A stretch of DNA of 64,000 nt from Ilyomonas sp964249755 (GCA_964249755.1 CAXUDB010000002.1:1302001-1366000), one strand, 5' to 3'; positions 27,837 to 37,197 are shown, counted from the first letter of the stretch. Notes: generated by a model not told the origin, from the sequence alone. Numbers and translations are program-made.

Positions 27837-30071
27837 TTAAACCATTTTTTCAAGTATTCTCACTTCGTCCACCGTTGCCGTACTGATTAATTCGAACTGA
27901 TCATTAATGCTCTTTAAATCCGACAGTGTTCTTCGCACAGAAGTCTCCATGTTGCCTTTACCGGAACTTATTTCCTGCCGCCGTTTCGCCAGCAGTTCCT
28001 GAACCTTGCTGTTTACCGGCTGCAAAGGTTGCATCTGTGATGCTTTTACCGTTTGGTGATGTTGCAGTACCTGTTCTGCGGCATCAAATTGCTCATCTAT
28101 CTGGCTGATAAGCGGTGCAAATTCCTGCGAAACATATTTCTTGCCGGTTCGCTGCGCGAAATAAGACAGCGAAGCGATGTAGGAAGTAAGCGTATGACTG
28201 GTTGCCACAAGCTGATGATAATGTGATAAATTGACCTGGCGACTTTTCGGTTCACTCAGCATCCGGTGAAACGTATCGCTGAGATTAGCGAGCGCAACAA
28301 AAGCTTCTTTTCGATGCAGCTTAAATGTTGTGGCATCGGTTTCTTGTCCCAGAAAAATCCGGGCAACGGTATCAAAATAGGTGCGGTTGGCAAACAAAGC
28401 TTTTTGAATATCAGTTTCTATGTGCTGGTGTTCCCATCTTGGCAAAACCAGCCAGGAAACCAGCCAGGCAATAACAGAACCAATCACCGTATCAATCACC
28501 CGGTCGTTGAGCGCCGTACGAAAACCGGCGGCATTTAAAAAGCTGAACGATAGCAATACATACAAAGTAATGCCGGCACTACTGACAAAATAATTCTGTT
28601 TTAAAAAGCTGTAAGAGACAACCATAGCCACCACAAGGCTTACAAAAATGAACGTGGTATTAGTAGTAAGGTAAAGCAACCCAAAACCCAATACCGCACC
28701 TGTTATGGTACCGCCTACTCTCTGCAGGTTTCGCTGCCGCGTGATGCCGTAAGCGGGTTTTATAATCACTGCGATGGTAAGTAAAATCCAATAGCTATGT
28801 CCCAAAGGGAAAAAAAGCGAGCCAAGATATCCGAGCAGCAACCCAACTGTTAGCCTGATTGCATGCCTGAAGTTCAGCGATTGGAGATTTAGATTACTCA
28901 ACAGTAATTTTGGATCTATTTCGCTGTGCGTGATAAATTTTTCCAGATCAACATCCGCTTTTTCCTTTTGTGTGTTTTTACTTTTATAGAAAGTGCTTAA
29001 CCGCAGGCGTTTTATCCGCTCGGTAACATCCTGAAGGCTAAATAAAATCTGGCGAAGCGCTATAAAATCTTCAAAGTTGTTTTCATTCAATCCTATTTCG
29101 CGTAGCCGGAAAAAATGATTCATCGTATCCTCCATTAACGCATCAAGATCGCGACGGCTGCGGGCCGGGAAACCGCTTTGCATAGCCAGACCTGCATCGT
29201 GCAGTTCACCTGATAAAAGATTGAGTTGAGTTTGAATTGTATTTAATATGTTTGCTTTACCAAATTTTTCGTGCAGCTCTCGGTAATCATATTGTGATGT
29301 CATAATCCTTTCCATCAGGTCAATGCTGTCCAGGAAAACTGACATAAGCATTCTTCCTTCGGTAGTGGATTCTTCAGCAATGCTTCTTGTTTTAAATAAA
29401 AGCTCACGCAGATCTTCTTGCATTTGCCGGATGGAAATTTGGTGTTGAATAAGGCGGTTGTTCAAATCTTCATAAACGGGCGAAATGCCATAAAACTCAC
29501 CTTTTACCTGCAAATAATTCGCAACTTCAATAAGGCACTCGCCCAGCATTTGCTGCATCAGCCGGTAAGGACGAATAGAATATAACAACAGGCTCAGTAT
29601 GCTGTACCAAACCCCGCCGGCTGCAAATAATAAGGCTTCGCGCAGCGCATGACCATTAGATAATAAATGACCATCAATATTAAAAATAAAAACGATCAAT
29701 GCATTCAGCCCGATAGAGCCGGCACGTGTGCCATACACGGCCAGTAAAGAAAAAAACAATCCGAATACAATAAGGGCAGGAATAATGAGCGTTGTATAGT
29801 TGTGCAGCACGCCCGCTATGAGGATGAGAACAAAGTTGAAAAGGATAGATACAGCCAAACTGTTGCGGCGATGGTGAACCGGTCCGGGGCTGTCAGTTAA
29901 ACCTGTGAACATGGCACCAAGCGGCAACGCAATAGCACTCGTAAGCAAGTTGAAATGGTACAATAAAACAGCAGGAATAAGTGCGGCAGCCGTAAGCCTG
30001 AGACTCGTGTAAAGGTTTTGACTGTTTAGGTATTTCCGCAGTTTCCGTATGGTGTCTTCCTGTTTAGCCAT
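27837..30071 (-). CDS. FUSC family inner-membrane transporter (YccS/YhfK-like)
   Basis: A 744-residue membrane protein from ATG 30071; the frame reaches three codons further to a TTG, but that overlaps a promoter box. Two clusters of membrane helices are seen: an N-terminal one (about 30-150: LRLTAAALIPAVLLYHFNLL, LNALIVFIFNIDGH) and a second (about 400-530: FRHAIRLTVGLLLGYLGSLF, YWILLTIAVIIKPAYGITRQ), with long helical cytoplasmic parts between and after. This duplicated FUSC layout is found in YccS, YhfK and aromatic acid efflux proteins. The substrate is unknown. It is transcribed alone. Confidence 0.88.
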   Translation of the reverse strand: MAKQEDTIRKLRKYLNSQNLYTSLRLTAAALIPAVLLYHFNLLTSAIALPLGAMFTGLTDSPGPVHHRRNSLAVSILFNFVLILIAGVLHNYTTLIIPALIVFGLFFSLLAVYGTRAGSIGLNALIVFIFNIDGHLLSNGHALREALLFAAGGVWYSILSLLLYSIRPYRLMQQMLGECLIEVANYLQVKGEFYGISPVYEDLNNRLIQHQISIRQMQEDLRELLFKTRSIAEESTTEGRMLMSVFLDSIDLMERIMTSQYDYRELHEKFGKANILNTIQTQLNLLSGELHDAGLAMQSGFPARSRRDLDALMEDTMNHFFRLREIGLNENNFEDFIALRQILFSLQDVTERIKRLRLSTFYKSKNTQKEKADVDLEKFITHSEIDPKLLLSNLNLQSLNFRHAIRLTVGLLLGYLGSLFFPLGHSYWILLTIAVIIKPAYGITRQRNLQRVGGTITGAVLGFGLLYLTTNTTFIFVSLVVAMVVSYSFLKQNYFVSSAGITLYVLLSFSFLNAAGFRTALNDRVIDTVIGSVIAWLVSWLVLPRWEHQHIETDIQKALFANRTYFDTVARIFLGQETDATTFKLHRKEAFVALANLSDTFHRMLSEPKSRQVNLSHYHQLVATSHTLTSYIASLSYFAQRTGKKYVSQEFAPLISQIDEQFDAAEQVLQHHQTVKASQMQPLQPVNSKVQELLAKRRQEISSGKGNMETSVRRTLSDLKSINDQFELISTATVDEVRILEKMV

Positions 30072-30077
30072 ATGCTG

Positions 30078-30085
30078 CAAAATTA
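30078..30085 (-). promoter_or_regulatory. -7 box immediately before the FUSC start
   Basis: TAATTTTG on the minus strand (30085-30078) fully matches TAnnTTTG and ends 6 bases before the ATG at 30071. This decides the start and points to a leaderless or nearly leaderless mRNA. Confidence 0.45.
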
Positions 30086-30163
30086 GGCTGGCACCCAGTT
30101 TAAACGATGAATTAAGAATTGATTAAAATAATGAACATCTTCTCAACACTGTAAACCCTGTTC

Positions 30164-30171
30164 TATTTTTG
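30164..30171 (+). promoter_or_regulatory. -7 box of the small gene at 30209
   Basis: TATTTTTG, a full match to TAnnTTTG, lies 37 bases before the ATG at 30209. No TTG is present 19-21 bases upstream. Confidence 0.45.
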
Positions 30172-30208
30172 GTATCAATTTAGTAATCTTTAATCAAACA
30201 AATGAATA

Positions 30209-30451
30209 ATGGAAAGGGAATTAATCTTGCTAAAGTCAAAAGATAGTTTTCTTAGCGTGGAAGAAATAGAGACAGAAAAGCAGAACATGAAAAAGCTGTT
30301 TCCTTACATTGAATCTTTTAACGCCTTTGTGGTAACCAATGAAGTGATTGACATGCACGAACACAAAAAAGTAACCGGCAGGCATCGGTTACTGAAAGCA
30401 TTTTGTGGCGAAAAATCTGATCACGAGTTATTTATCTTTTGTAACAATTAA
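30209..30451 (+). CDS. Small hypothetical protein (80 aa)
   Basis: An 80-residue soluble, charged protein without a recognised family (begins MERELILLKSKDSFLSVEEI, ends DHELFIFCNN). It is probably a real gene: a -7 box lies 37 bases upstream and a strong intrinsic terminator starts 3 bases after the stop. The short stand-alone unit suggests a regulated small protein, but no function can be given. Confidence 0.55.
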   Translation: MERELILLKSKDSFLSVEEIETEKQNMKKLFPYIESFNAFVVTNEVIDMHEHKKVTGRHRLLKAFCGEKSDHELFIFCNN

Positions 30452-30453
30452 TA

Positions 30454-30485
30454 AAAAGCGCAGCCCCAAACCTGCGCTTTTTTTC
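30454..30485 (+). terminator. Intrinsic terminator before panC
   Basis: A 10-bp perfect stem (AAAAGCGCAG, arms 30454-30463 and 30472-30481) with an 8-base loop is followed by a T-run. It separates the 80-residue gene from panC and rules out translation of the long in-frame extension of panC. Confidence 0.8.
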
Positions 30486-30611
30486 TGCCCCTTATTTTCG
30501 ATTGCAAGCTTCTTTTGTAAAACGCCTTTTGTCCTTTTTATTTGCTTCTCATATTGGTCTTTGCTATGTGAGCGCTTTTTGTTCAATTTGCGGCACATTG
30601 CGCAAGCCATT

Positions 30612-31454
30612 ATGATTTTATACAAGAAGGCAACAGACATCCAGCAAAAAATTAAGTCGCTGAAGAAAGAAGGCAGAACAATTGGTTTTGTGCCAACGAT
30701 GGGTGCGCTTCACCAAGGTCATTTATCGCTGATAGAAGCCAGCCATAAAGAAAACGATGTTACAGTTTGCAGCATCTTCGTAAATCCGGCGCAGTTCAAT
30801 GATAGTAACGATTTCATCAAGTATCCGGTTACACTTGAACAGGATATTCTTCAGCTTACTAAAGCAGGGACGGATCTGCTTTTCCTTCCTTCGGTAGATG
30901 AAATTTATCCGGAAGGAAAACCAACCGATCATTATGCACTGGAAGACTTGGAAACAATACTCGAAGGAGAATATCGTCCCGGTCACTTTCAAGGTGTTTG
31001 TCAGGTGTTGCAACGTTTGTTTCGTATCGTTAATCCGCACAAAGCTTACTTTGGACAAAAAGATTATCAGCAATGCAGTGTGGTAAAAAAGCTGGTTAAG
31101 CTTATGCAGATTCCTGTTGGCATTGTTATTCATCCTACCATAAGAGAAGCCAGCGGTTTAGCTATGAGCAGCCGCAACATGAGGCTGAGCGAAGAGGACA
31201 AAGACCGCGCTACAGCTATTTATAAAGCGCTTAGTTTCATCAAAGAAAATAAGATGCAATTACCCATTCCTGCCCTTGTTGAGCAAGCGAAACAAACTCT
31301 TATTGAAGCCCATTTTGATAAAATAGATTACGTGGAAATCAAAAACGCTGACAACCTGGAACCAATAGACTCAATAGCTGAAACAACACCTTCTATTGCG
31401 CTTGTCGCCGCCTTCATTAACGATGTAAGATTGATTGATAATATGCTGTTGTAA
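30612..31454 (+). CDS. panC: Pantothenate synthetase
   Basis: PanC joins pantoate and beta-alanine using ATP, the last step of vitamin B5 synthesis. From ATG 30612 it has 280 residues, the normal size. The nucleotidylyltransferase signature is clear: FVPTMGALHQGHLSLI (with the HxGH element), then ICSIFVNPAQFN-type strand, YRPGHFQGVCQVLQRLF, YFGQKDYQQ and the KMSKS-equivalent SGLAMSSRNMRL. The frame is open for 69 codons upstream, but that part crosses a terminator and is not coding. No panB or panD is beside it. Confidence 0.95.
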   Translation: MILYKKATDIQQKIKSLKKEGRTIGFVPTMGALHQGHLSLIEASHKENDVTVCSIFVNPAQFNDSNDFIKYPVTLEQDILQLTKAGTDLLFLPSVDEIYPEGKPTDHYALEDLETILEGEYRPGHFQGVCQVLQRLFRIVNPHKAYFGQKDYQQCSVVKKLVKLMQIPVGIVIHPTIREASGLAMSSRNMRLSEEDKDRATAIYKALSFIKENKMQLPIPALVEQAKQTLIEAHFDKIDYVEIKNADNLEPIDSIAETTPSIALVAAFINDVRLIDNMLL

Positions 31455-31539
31455 CCTTTCTTCTTTGGTTTCGTTTTAAAAAAGCATGCGATAAAACATT
31501 CTTTTAACAACAGGTAAAAAATGTTGTTTTAATTTGCAC

Positions 31540-31555
31540 TACGAAAAAAATCGTA
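31540..31555 (+). promoter_or_regulatory. Probable BlaI operator
   Basis: An inverted repeat TACGA-N6-TCGTA ends 3 bases before the ATG of the BlaI-type repressor. Just upstream, TTAATTTG (31529-31536) is one mismatch from the -7 consensus. A repressor bound here would block its own transcription, the usual arrangement for BlaI/MecI. Confidence 0.5.
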
Positions 31556-31558
31556 ACA

Positions 31559-31942
31559 ATGACGGAACAAAAAAAAATAAAACCTACCGAAAGTGAGTTG
31601 GAGATATTGAGCGTGCTGTGGGATAAAAATAAAGCTACTGTTCGGGAAGTGCATGAAGAGCTAAGTGCTTATAAAGATTGTGGATATACGACTACTCTTA
31701 AGTTGATGCAGATTATGCACGAAAAAGGTTTGGTAAAACGCGATGACAGCAGCAAAACGCATGTCTACGAAGCTCTTATTTCTAAAGAAAGAACCCAGAA
31801 ACAACTGGTTGACAAAATGGTGAATTCGTTATTTGGCGGCTCTGCCACGCAGCTTGTAATGCAGGCTTTGGGCAATAATGCACCATCAGCAGATGAGCTA
31901 AACGAAATTCAGGAATTGCTTAATAATCTGAAAAAACACTAG
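31559..31942 (+). CDS. BlaI/MecI/CopY family repressor
   Basis: A 127-residue winged-helix repressor: KPTESELEILSVLWDKNKAT, then VREVHEELSAYKDCGYTTTL and KLMQIMHEKGLVKRDDSSKT form the DNA-binding domain, and the C-terminal helices (about 80-125) the dimer interface and cleavage region. In the known systems the repressor is cut when the partner membrane protease senses a signal, often a beta-lactam. The M56 protease gene follows after 2 bases, so this is a repressor-sensor pair. No beta-lactamase is nearby, and the signal may be another cell-wall or stress cue. Confidence 0.92.
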   Translation: MTEQKKIKPTESELEILSVLWDKNKATVREVHEELSAYKDCGYTTTLKLMQIMHEKGLVKRDDSSKTHVYEALISKERTQKQLVDKMVNSLFGGSATQLVMQALGNNAPSADELNEIQELLNNLKKH

Positions 31943-31944
31943 CC

Positions 31945-33894
31945 ATGTTTTCCTATCTGCAAGTGCCTTTTTTACAAGCCTTAGGTTATGCAATCGCTAA
32001 CAGTTTATGGCAGGTTTTCCTGCTATGGCTGCTCGTCATTATTGTAAATGGGATTGCCCGACATTCGGCTTCCATTAAATACATTACAGCTGTAACTGCG
32101 CAGATAGGAGGCTTTGTCTGGTTCGTTAGCACCCTGCAGTTTTATTATCAGCATTGCCGCGCCGCATCGCTACAGGCAGAACAGTTACTGGCACAGACTG
32201 GCGTGTTTTATACACAGACGCCTTTTGCAGGCAACAGTATTCTATCTTATCTCCTCAAAGCCGAGGAAACACTGCCTTTTTTATCTATCGCCTATCTCAT
32301 TTTAATGGTTTTGCTGCTGGCAAAATGGCTTCGCGCTTGTCGCTTTACAAAACAACTGGGTTCAAGCGGACTGCAACCTGTGGAAGCCGGCTGGCAACGA
32401 TTTGTAAATGAAACGGCTGATCGTTTGGAAATCGTGCAGCAGGTTACGGTGTATCTTTCTTCGCTGGCAAAAAGCCCGATGACGATTGGTTATATCAAGC
32501 CGATTATCTTATTGCCGCTGGCAAGTATTACTCAGCTCACCACCGAGCAAATGGAAGCTGTTCTGTTGCATGAACTGGCGCATATCCGCCGCTCTGATTA
32601 TCTCATTAATTTGCTGGTAAGTATTATAGAAATCGTTCTATTCTTCAATCCTTTTGCCAGGCTATTGAGCCGGCAGATAAGAGAAGAAAGAGAGAACTGC
32701 TGCGACGATTGGGTACTGCAATCTGAATATAATGCAGCTATGTATGCAGAGGCGTTGTTGCGTATTGCCTCTCAGCAAAACGCTGCCGGTTTGCAAATGA
32801 ATGCTGCTTCCCCAAAAGGTGCACTGCTGCAACGTGTAAAGCGCCTGATAAAGCCCGAGAAGACATTTAACTATAAACATCAGTTGGCAGCTTTGGTTAC
32901 TATCACCGCCTTGCTGTTTTCGTTAGCCTGGCTGCAACCGGGCAACGACCCATTTTTAAAGGACAATCGGAACAACACTGTGAAGGAAGTCAATAAAAAA
33001 ATTATCATTACCCCGCTTACGGCGCAAGTTGATAATCCTTTTTTTAATGGAGCTTCCCTGTTTTCCAAATCGCTTCAGGCAGATGTGGCGTTATCACTTA
33101 AGGACATTGATAAAACCTTTCAGGATAGTATCACTAACATAACTCAAAGCTTGCGGAAAGCTCATGCCGCATTGCAAGAAACTTTGCCGCAAGCCATCAC
33201 GGTAGTAACTTCTACCGGTTGGCAAAAAGGATTGAATGACGCCAGGGATGAGGTAGCAAAAAGTCTTTCATCCATCAGCTGGCAGGCGTTTACCGATCAG
33301 GCACCACTCGTGCAGGATTCGTTATTTGCATTGAATAATGCAGCCGAAGCATATATAGATGAAGCCAGCCGCATAAACGAAGCCAAGCGAAAGACAGATG
33401 CTGCTGCACAACTGAACCGACTCAGCAGTTCTCAATTGACTTTTAGTTTTGATAAAAGTTATTTGCAGCAACTAACTACGACTGCTTTAGCATCTCTTCA
33501 GGACCTTAATTTTAAAGCTTTCGGAGACTCAGTTGCACACTATACTGAAGTATTAAATGAATTGTCGGCAAAACAAAAAGTACAGCAAGACAAGTTCAGG
33601 GAAAAACAAAAAGAATGGATTCGCAAGGCAGAAGACGATTATAAAAAATCTGCGGAAGCCATCAGGCGTTCGATTCCTCCCATACCTCCCCAGCCGCCGG
33701 TTGTTAATTATGTTCCCGATGAAAAAAATGATTATAACACGGATGTTTACAACAACACACTGGCAGCGTTAGCATCTTCATTTTATACTCAGCCCGTTTA
33801 TCAGGTAAATACAAATCAGAACAATGGTTCCAAAACAATACGGATCATCAGTGATAGCACAACCTTAAATATCATTATCGAAATTCATCAGTAA
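31945..33894 (+). CDS. M56 family membrane metalloprotease (BlaR1-type sensor)
   Basis: A 649-residue inner-membrane protein. Membrane helices surround a cytoplasmic zinc protease domain with HELAH near residue 209 and a downstream Glu-rich helix (RQIREERENCCDDWVLQ). After the last helix (about 310-325: LAALVTITALLFSLAWL) a periplasmic region of about 320 residues follows. It lacks the penicillin-binding domain of BlaR1 (no SxxK/KTG set seen) and is instead helical and coiled-coil-like, with a Pro-rich piece (IPPIPPQPPVVNYVP). It is coupled to the BlaI-type gene upstream. The ligand sensed is unknown. Confidence 0.88.
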   Translation: MFSYLQVPFLQALGYAIANSLWQVFLLWLLVIIVNGIARHSASIKYITAVTAQIGGFVWFVSTLQFYYQHCRAASLQAEQLLAQTGVFYTQTPFAGNSILSYLLKAEETLPFLSIAYLILMVLLLAKWLRACRFTKQLGSSGLQPVEAGWQRFVNETADRLEIVQQVTVYLSSLAKSPMTIGYIKPIILLPLASITQLTTEQMEAVLLHELAHIRRSDYLINLLVSIIEIVLFFNPFARLLSRQIREERENCCDDWVLQSEYNAAMYAEALLRIASQQNAAGLQMNAASPKGALLQRVKRLIKPEKTFNYKHQLAALVTITALLFSLAWLQPGNDPFLKDNRNNTVKEVNKKIIITPLTAQVDNPFFNGASLFSKSLQADVALSLKDIDKTFQDSITNITQSLRKAHAALQETLPQAITVVTSTGWQKGLNDARDEVAKSLSSISWQAFTDQAPLVQDSLFALNNAAEAYIDEASRINEAKRKTDAAAQLNRLSSSQLTFSFDKSYLQQLTTTALASLQDLNFKAFGDSVAHYTEVLNELSAKQKVQQDKFREKQKEWIRKAEDDYKKSAEAIRRSIPPIPPQPPVVNYVPDEKNDYNTDVYNNTLAALASSFYTQPVYQVNTNQNNGSKTIRIISDSTTLNIIIEIHQ

Positions 33895-33940
33895 GAATAT
33901 TCAACTTCACCGTTAATCGAGCTGTTTTCCGAAGCTACTA

Positions 33941-34660
33941 TTACGATAAAGACAATACGTCTTTCATAGTAAAGATCCCTTTTTTTCCCTTTAAGAACAA
34001 AGCAGCCAGTACAGCACCGCTGGCGAACCCTTTCCGGTTGTGAGCCGTGTGTTTTATTTCGATATCATCAATCTCGCTGCGGTACTGCACGATATGAGTT
34101 CCCGGTGCCGGATCAACACGCAGGCTTTTAATATAAAGCTCTTCGGGTTTAGCATTTCCTTCATTAGTCCACGATTTCTTAATCGTTGTATGCTGTAAAA
34201 TCTGTTCAGCAAGAGTAATGGCAGTACCGCTGGGCGAATCCTTTTTTTGAGTATGATGAATCTCTTCGAGACTGATATTATAATCGGGATAAGAGGACAT
34301 TAGTTTTGCGAGGTAGGTATTCAACTCAAAGAATAAATTGACGCCAATACTAAAGTTGCTGGCATATAACAGTGTGCCGTTTTTGTTTCCAACATACTGC
34401 TTCACTTCGTCCCAATGTTGCAACCAGCCGGTAGAACCGCTAACTACGGGCAAGCCAGCATCCACACATTTTTTTATGTTCTGCACGGCACTATGCGGTG
34501 ATGTAAATTCTATCCCTACATCTGCTGCTTGCAGATTCGCAGTAATCATTTCACCAGTGGTGTGGCTGCTTATTCTCAACACTACTTCATGACCATTTTG
34601 CAAAAGAATATCTTCGATGGCTTTGCCCATTTTGCCATAGCCGATTAGTGCTGCTTTCAT
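33941..34660 (-). CDS. dapB: 4-hydroxy-tetrahydrodipicolinate reductase
   Basis: DapB reduces 4-hydroxy-tetrahydrodipicolinate with NAD(P)H in lysine and diaminopimelate (cell wall) synthesis. It has 239 residues, with the Rossmann start LIGYGKMGKAIEDILLQNG, a substrate-binding and catalytic region LEEIHHTQKKDSPSGTAITL (the E-HH-KxDxPSGTA signature) and the conserved end region HTAHNRKGFASGAVLAALF. It is the last gene of a tight minus-strand unit parA-parB-DUF5683-dapB, starting 9 bases after the DUF5683 stop. Confidence 0.95.
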   Translation of the reverse strand: MKAALIGYGKMGKAIEDILLQNGHEVVLRISSHTTGEMITANLQAADVGIEFTSPHSAVQNIKKCVDAGLPVVSGSTGWLQHWDEVKQYVGNKNGTLLYASNFSIGVNLFFELNTYLAKLMSSYPDYNISLEEIHHTQKKDSPSGTAITLAEQILQHTTIKKSWTNEGNAKPEELYIKSLRVDPAPGTHIVQYRSEIDDIEIKHTAHNRKGFASGAVLAALFLKGKKGIFTMKDVLSLS

Positions 34661-34669
34661 TATATGTAT

Positions 34670-35377
34670 TTAAAAAGAAGGGATGGCTTTGTGCGGAGGA
34701 TTTTTAAAATTCAGCACTAAACTTACACCAGTACTTTTGGTAGAAGGAGAATAAGAAGGATTGACCCGCAGAGTTAGATCATCGCTTACATCAAACTCTT
34801 TCAAATGTCCAAATACAGTGGCGTCGGCAACGTTCACACCCCAAAGAATCAAAAACCAGAGAAGGCTGTAATCTTTATTGCGTTTATAGTTGTTACGGGC
34901 TGATTGATAAGTGGACAGTGACAACACTTGGCCTTCGGAAGAAAGTACTTTTTTATTAATTAGCTTTAGCATCGAGCTGTCACGCAAGCTGTCGGGAACC
35001 TGATTGCTGGCGGCATATACAGCCTGGTATGCAAACTTCGTCCAGCGATAGTAATTACTGTTGAAAATATAAGTAGTAGCCGGGATGGCTAACGCGCCAT
35101 ACACAATAGGTATCTTCCAATACTGTTTGTTATAAGCCTGACCCCAGCCGGGTAAAACCGCTGAACGGAAAGTTGCCTTCCGGGGATCGTGAGTAAGTTT
35201 TGAAGCCGTGTTTACCGTATCCTTCTTTACTGCTTTTGCAGTTGTATCTTTTAAACGGACAGGAGCGCTGCTATCTGTAAATAAAGAGGACGTGGCCAAT
35301 TTTGCTTTGGCGCTGTCTCCTTGCGCATAAGAAGCGAATGAGAGAATAGAAAAAAATATAAAATAGATGAGCCGCAT
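34670..35377 (-). CDS. DUF5683 domain protein
   Basis: A 235-residue exported or membrane-associated protein. A signal segment (LIYFIFFSILSFASYAQG) precedes a Ser/Thr/Lys-rich stretch and the DUF5683 core with the element AVLPGWGQAYNKQYWKIPIV followed by a hydrophobic helix, then a second hydrophobic part (YSLLWFLILWGVNVADATVF). In Bacteroidota this protein is regularly encoded between parB and dapB. Its function is unknown; the location points to a cell-envelope role. The start lies 3 bases after the parB stop. Confidence 0.82.
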   Translation of the reverse strand: MRLIYFIFFSILSFASYAQGDSAKAKLATSSLFTDSSAPVRLKDTTAKAVKKDTVNTASKLTHDPRKATFRSAVLPGWGQAYNKQYWKIPIVYGALAIPATTYIFNSNYYRWTKFAYQAVYAASNQVPDSLRDSSMLKLINKKVLSSEGQVLSLSTYQSARNNYKRNKDYSLLWFLILWGVNVADATVFGHLKEFDVSDDLTLRVNPSYSPSTKSTGVSLVLNFKNPPHKAIPSF

Positions 35378-35380
35378 ATA

Positions 35381-36301
35381 TCAACCTGCATGCACATTCA
35401 TCATTTCGAGGAGTTTGTTAAGTTCATCCAGAGAATAATATTCGATGCTGATGCTGCCAAACCCCTGCTTGTTATGTGCCAGCTTTACTTTGGTTCCGAA
35501 ATGTGAAGCTAAGTTATCTTCTATGCGCTTGTAAGCAGGTAGCAACGGGTGTTTTACGGTAGATTTAACAGCCGGACTGTTTTGTTTGTAAAGAGTTCTA
35601 ACCAATTCTTCTGTTTGCCTCACACTCAATCCTCTTTCGACTATTTCGTGGAAGACAAACAACTGGTTGTCTATCGTATCAATGTTGATAATGGCTCGGG
35701 CATGTCCCATACTGATGTTGCCATTGCGAACAGCTAATTGTATATCGGGCGGCAACTTTAGAAGACGCACATAATTGGCAACGGTGCTTCTTTCCTTCCC
35801 CATCCTCTCCGCTACCTGTTCCTGCGTATAGTTCAATTCATCCATCATGCGCTTGTAGCTTAGCGATACTTCAATGGCATTGAGGTCTTCGCGCTGAAGG
35901 TTTTCGAGCAAAGCCAATTCCAGCAATTCCGCATCATTGGTCTGCCGGATGTAAGCCGGAATATCTGTTAATCCAGCGATTTTTGCCGCCCTGAATCTTC
36001 GCTCACCCGCTACCAACTGGTATTTATTATCGGCAAGTTTTGATACCGTGACAGGTTGCACCACATCAAAGTTTCTCAGCGAAGCAGCCAGTTCTTGCAA
36101 TGATTGCTCGTCAAAGTCTTTGCGTGGATTTTTAGGATTTGTCTTTATATCCGCCAGGGGAATGCGTGCAACCGAAGTTGCCTGCTCTACAACATTGCTT
36201 TTCAGATTGCCGCTGGTTGTTTTCAGGTCAGCATCAATATTCTGCAGCAACGAACGGATTCCTTTGCCCAGTGCATCTTTCGGTGGTTTTGCTGTTGCCA
36301 T
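35381..36301 (-). CDS. parB: Chromosome partition protein ParB
   Basis: ParB loads on parS sites near the replication origin, slides as a CTP-dependent clamp and is moved by ParA. With 306 residues it shows the N-terminal nuclease-like CTP-binding domain (RIPLADIKTNPKNPRKDFDE, then LVAGERRFRAAKIAGL), the central helix-turn-helix (YTQEQVAERMGKERSTVANY) and NGNISMGHARAIINI, and a C-terminal dimer domain. The start is ATG 36301. parA lies 95 bases upstream on the same strand. No parS-like palindrome was noticed in the window. Confidence 0.95.
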   Translation of the reverse strand: MATAKPPKDALGKGIRSLLQNIDADLKTTSGNLKSNVVEQATSVARIPLADIKTNPKNPRKDFDEQSLQELAASLRNFDVVQPVTVSKLADNKYQLVAGERRFRAAKIAGLTDIPAYIRQTNDAELLELALLENLQREDLNAIEVSLSYKRMMDELNYTQEQVAERMGKERSTVANYVRLLKLPPDIQLAVRNGNISMGHARAIINIDTIDNQLFVFHEIVERGLSVRQTEELVRTLYKQNSPAVKSTVKHPLLPAYKRIEDNLASHFGTKVKLAHNKQGFGSISIEYYSLDELNKLLEMMNVHAG

Positions 36302-36396
36302 CTTTTTATAAATAATTATAGGTTAAGAGTTGCAGGTTGTCTGTTTCTGCTATGTGTTTATCATTCCATAACCTGAAACTTTGCACCCGAAACGCT

Positions 36397-37197
36397 TTAC
36401 TCCATAATCCTTTCTTCTTGTTTGATTTTGGTAAGGTTATTTTTTTGCAGCACCTCTTTGGCAAGGTTTAAATAATTCACCGCGCCTTTGCTATCAGAGT
36501 CATATAAAATAACGGGTTTCCCAAAGCTTGGCGCTTCGCTAAGTCTTGTATTGCGATGAATGATGGTAGTGAAAACCATCTCATCAAAATGTCTTCTCAC
36601 TTCACTCACTACCTGGTTGCAAAGGCGAAGGCGGCCATCATACATAGTCATTAAAATACCTTCAATCTGCAAAGCCGGATTAAGGCGGCTTTGTACAATC
36701 TTGATGGTGTTGAGCAGTTTGCCTAAGCCTTCTAGAGCAAAGAATTCGCATTGTACAGGCACAATCACGCTGTCTGCAGCTGTTAGCGCATTCACGGTGA
36801 TCAACCCCAGCGAAGGTGAACAATCTATCACAATAAAATCGTAGCTGTCTTTAATACTTTCCATCGCGCCTTTCATCACATTTTCCCGGTTGGGATAGTT
36901 GATCATTTCAATTTCGGCGCCAACCAAGTCTATGTGTGAAGGTATCAGGTCGAGGTTCGGAATTTCTGTCTTTAATACTACCTCCTGCGCCGACACTCCG
37001 TTTACCATGCAGTCGTATAAGCTATGTGTGATGTTGTGCAGATCGAAGCCAACCCCCGTAGTGCTGTTCGCCTGCGGGTCGGCGTCTACCAACAATGTCT
37101 TAAACTCCAGCACTGCAAAAGAGGCGGCCAGGTTAATAGCAGACGTTGTTTTGCCCACTCCGCCTTTTTGATTCGCTACCCCAATAATTCTTGCCAT
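36397..37197 (-). CDS. parA: Chromosome partition ATPase ParA
   Basis: ParA (Soj type) is a DNA-binding Walker ATPase that drives ParB-parS segregation. At 266 residues it starts directly with the deviant Walker A (VANQKGGVGKTTSAINLAAS), followed by LLVDADPQANSTTGVG, the Walker B region FIVIDCSPSLGLITVNALTA and VPVQCEFFALEGLGKLLNTI. It lacks an N-terminal regulatory extension, as usual for chromosomal ParA. It heads the unit parA-parB-DUF5683-dapB. Confidence 0.95.
   Translation of the reverse strand: MARIIGVANQKGGVGKTTSAINLAASFAVLEFKTLLVDADPQANSTTGVGFDLHNITHSLYDCMVNGVSAQEVVLKTEIPNLDLIPSHIDLVGAEIEMINYPNRENVMKGAMESIKDSYDFIVIDCSPSLGLITVNALTAADSVIVPVQCEFFALEGLGKLLNTIKIVQSRLNPALQIEGILMTMYDGRLRLCNQVVSEVRRHFDEMVFTTIIHRNTRLSEAPSFGKPVILYDSDSKGAVNYLNLAKEVLQKNNLTKIKQEERIME

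Noticed and set aside
30405..30611. Long N-terminal extension of panC in the same frame
   Set aside because: It crosses an intrinsic terminator at 30454-30485 and is unlike any PanC start; ATG 30612 matches the family.
35381..37197. parS site within or next to parAB
   Set aside because: No palindrome close to the known parS consensus was found by eye in or around the genes; CACGTG cores at 790 and 45703 are not flanked symmetrically.
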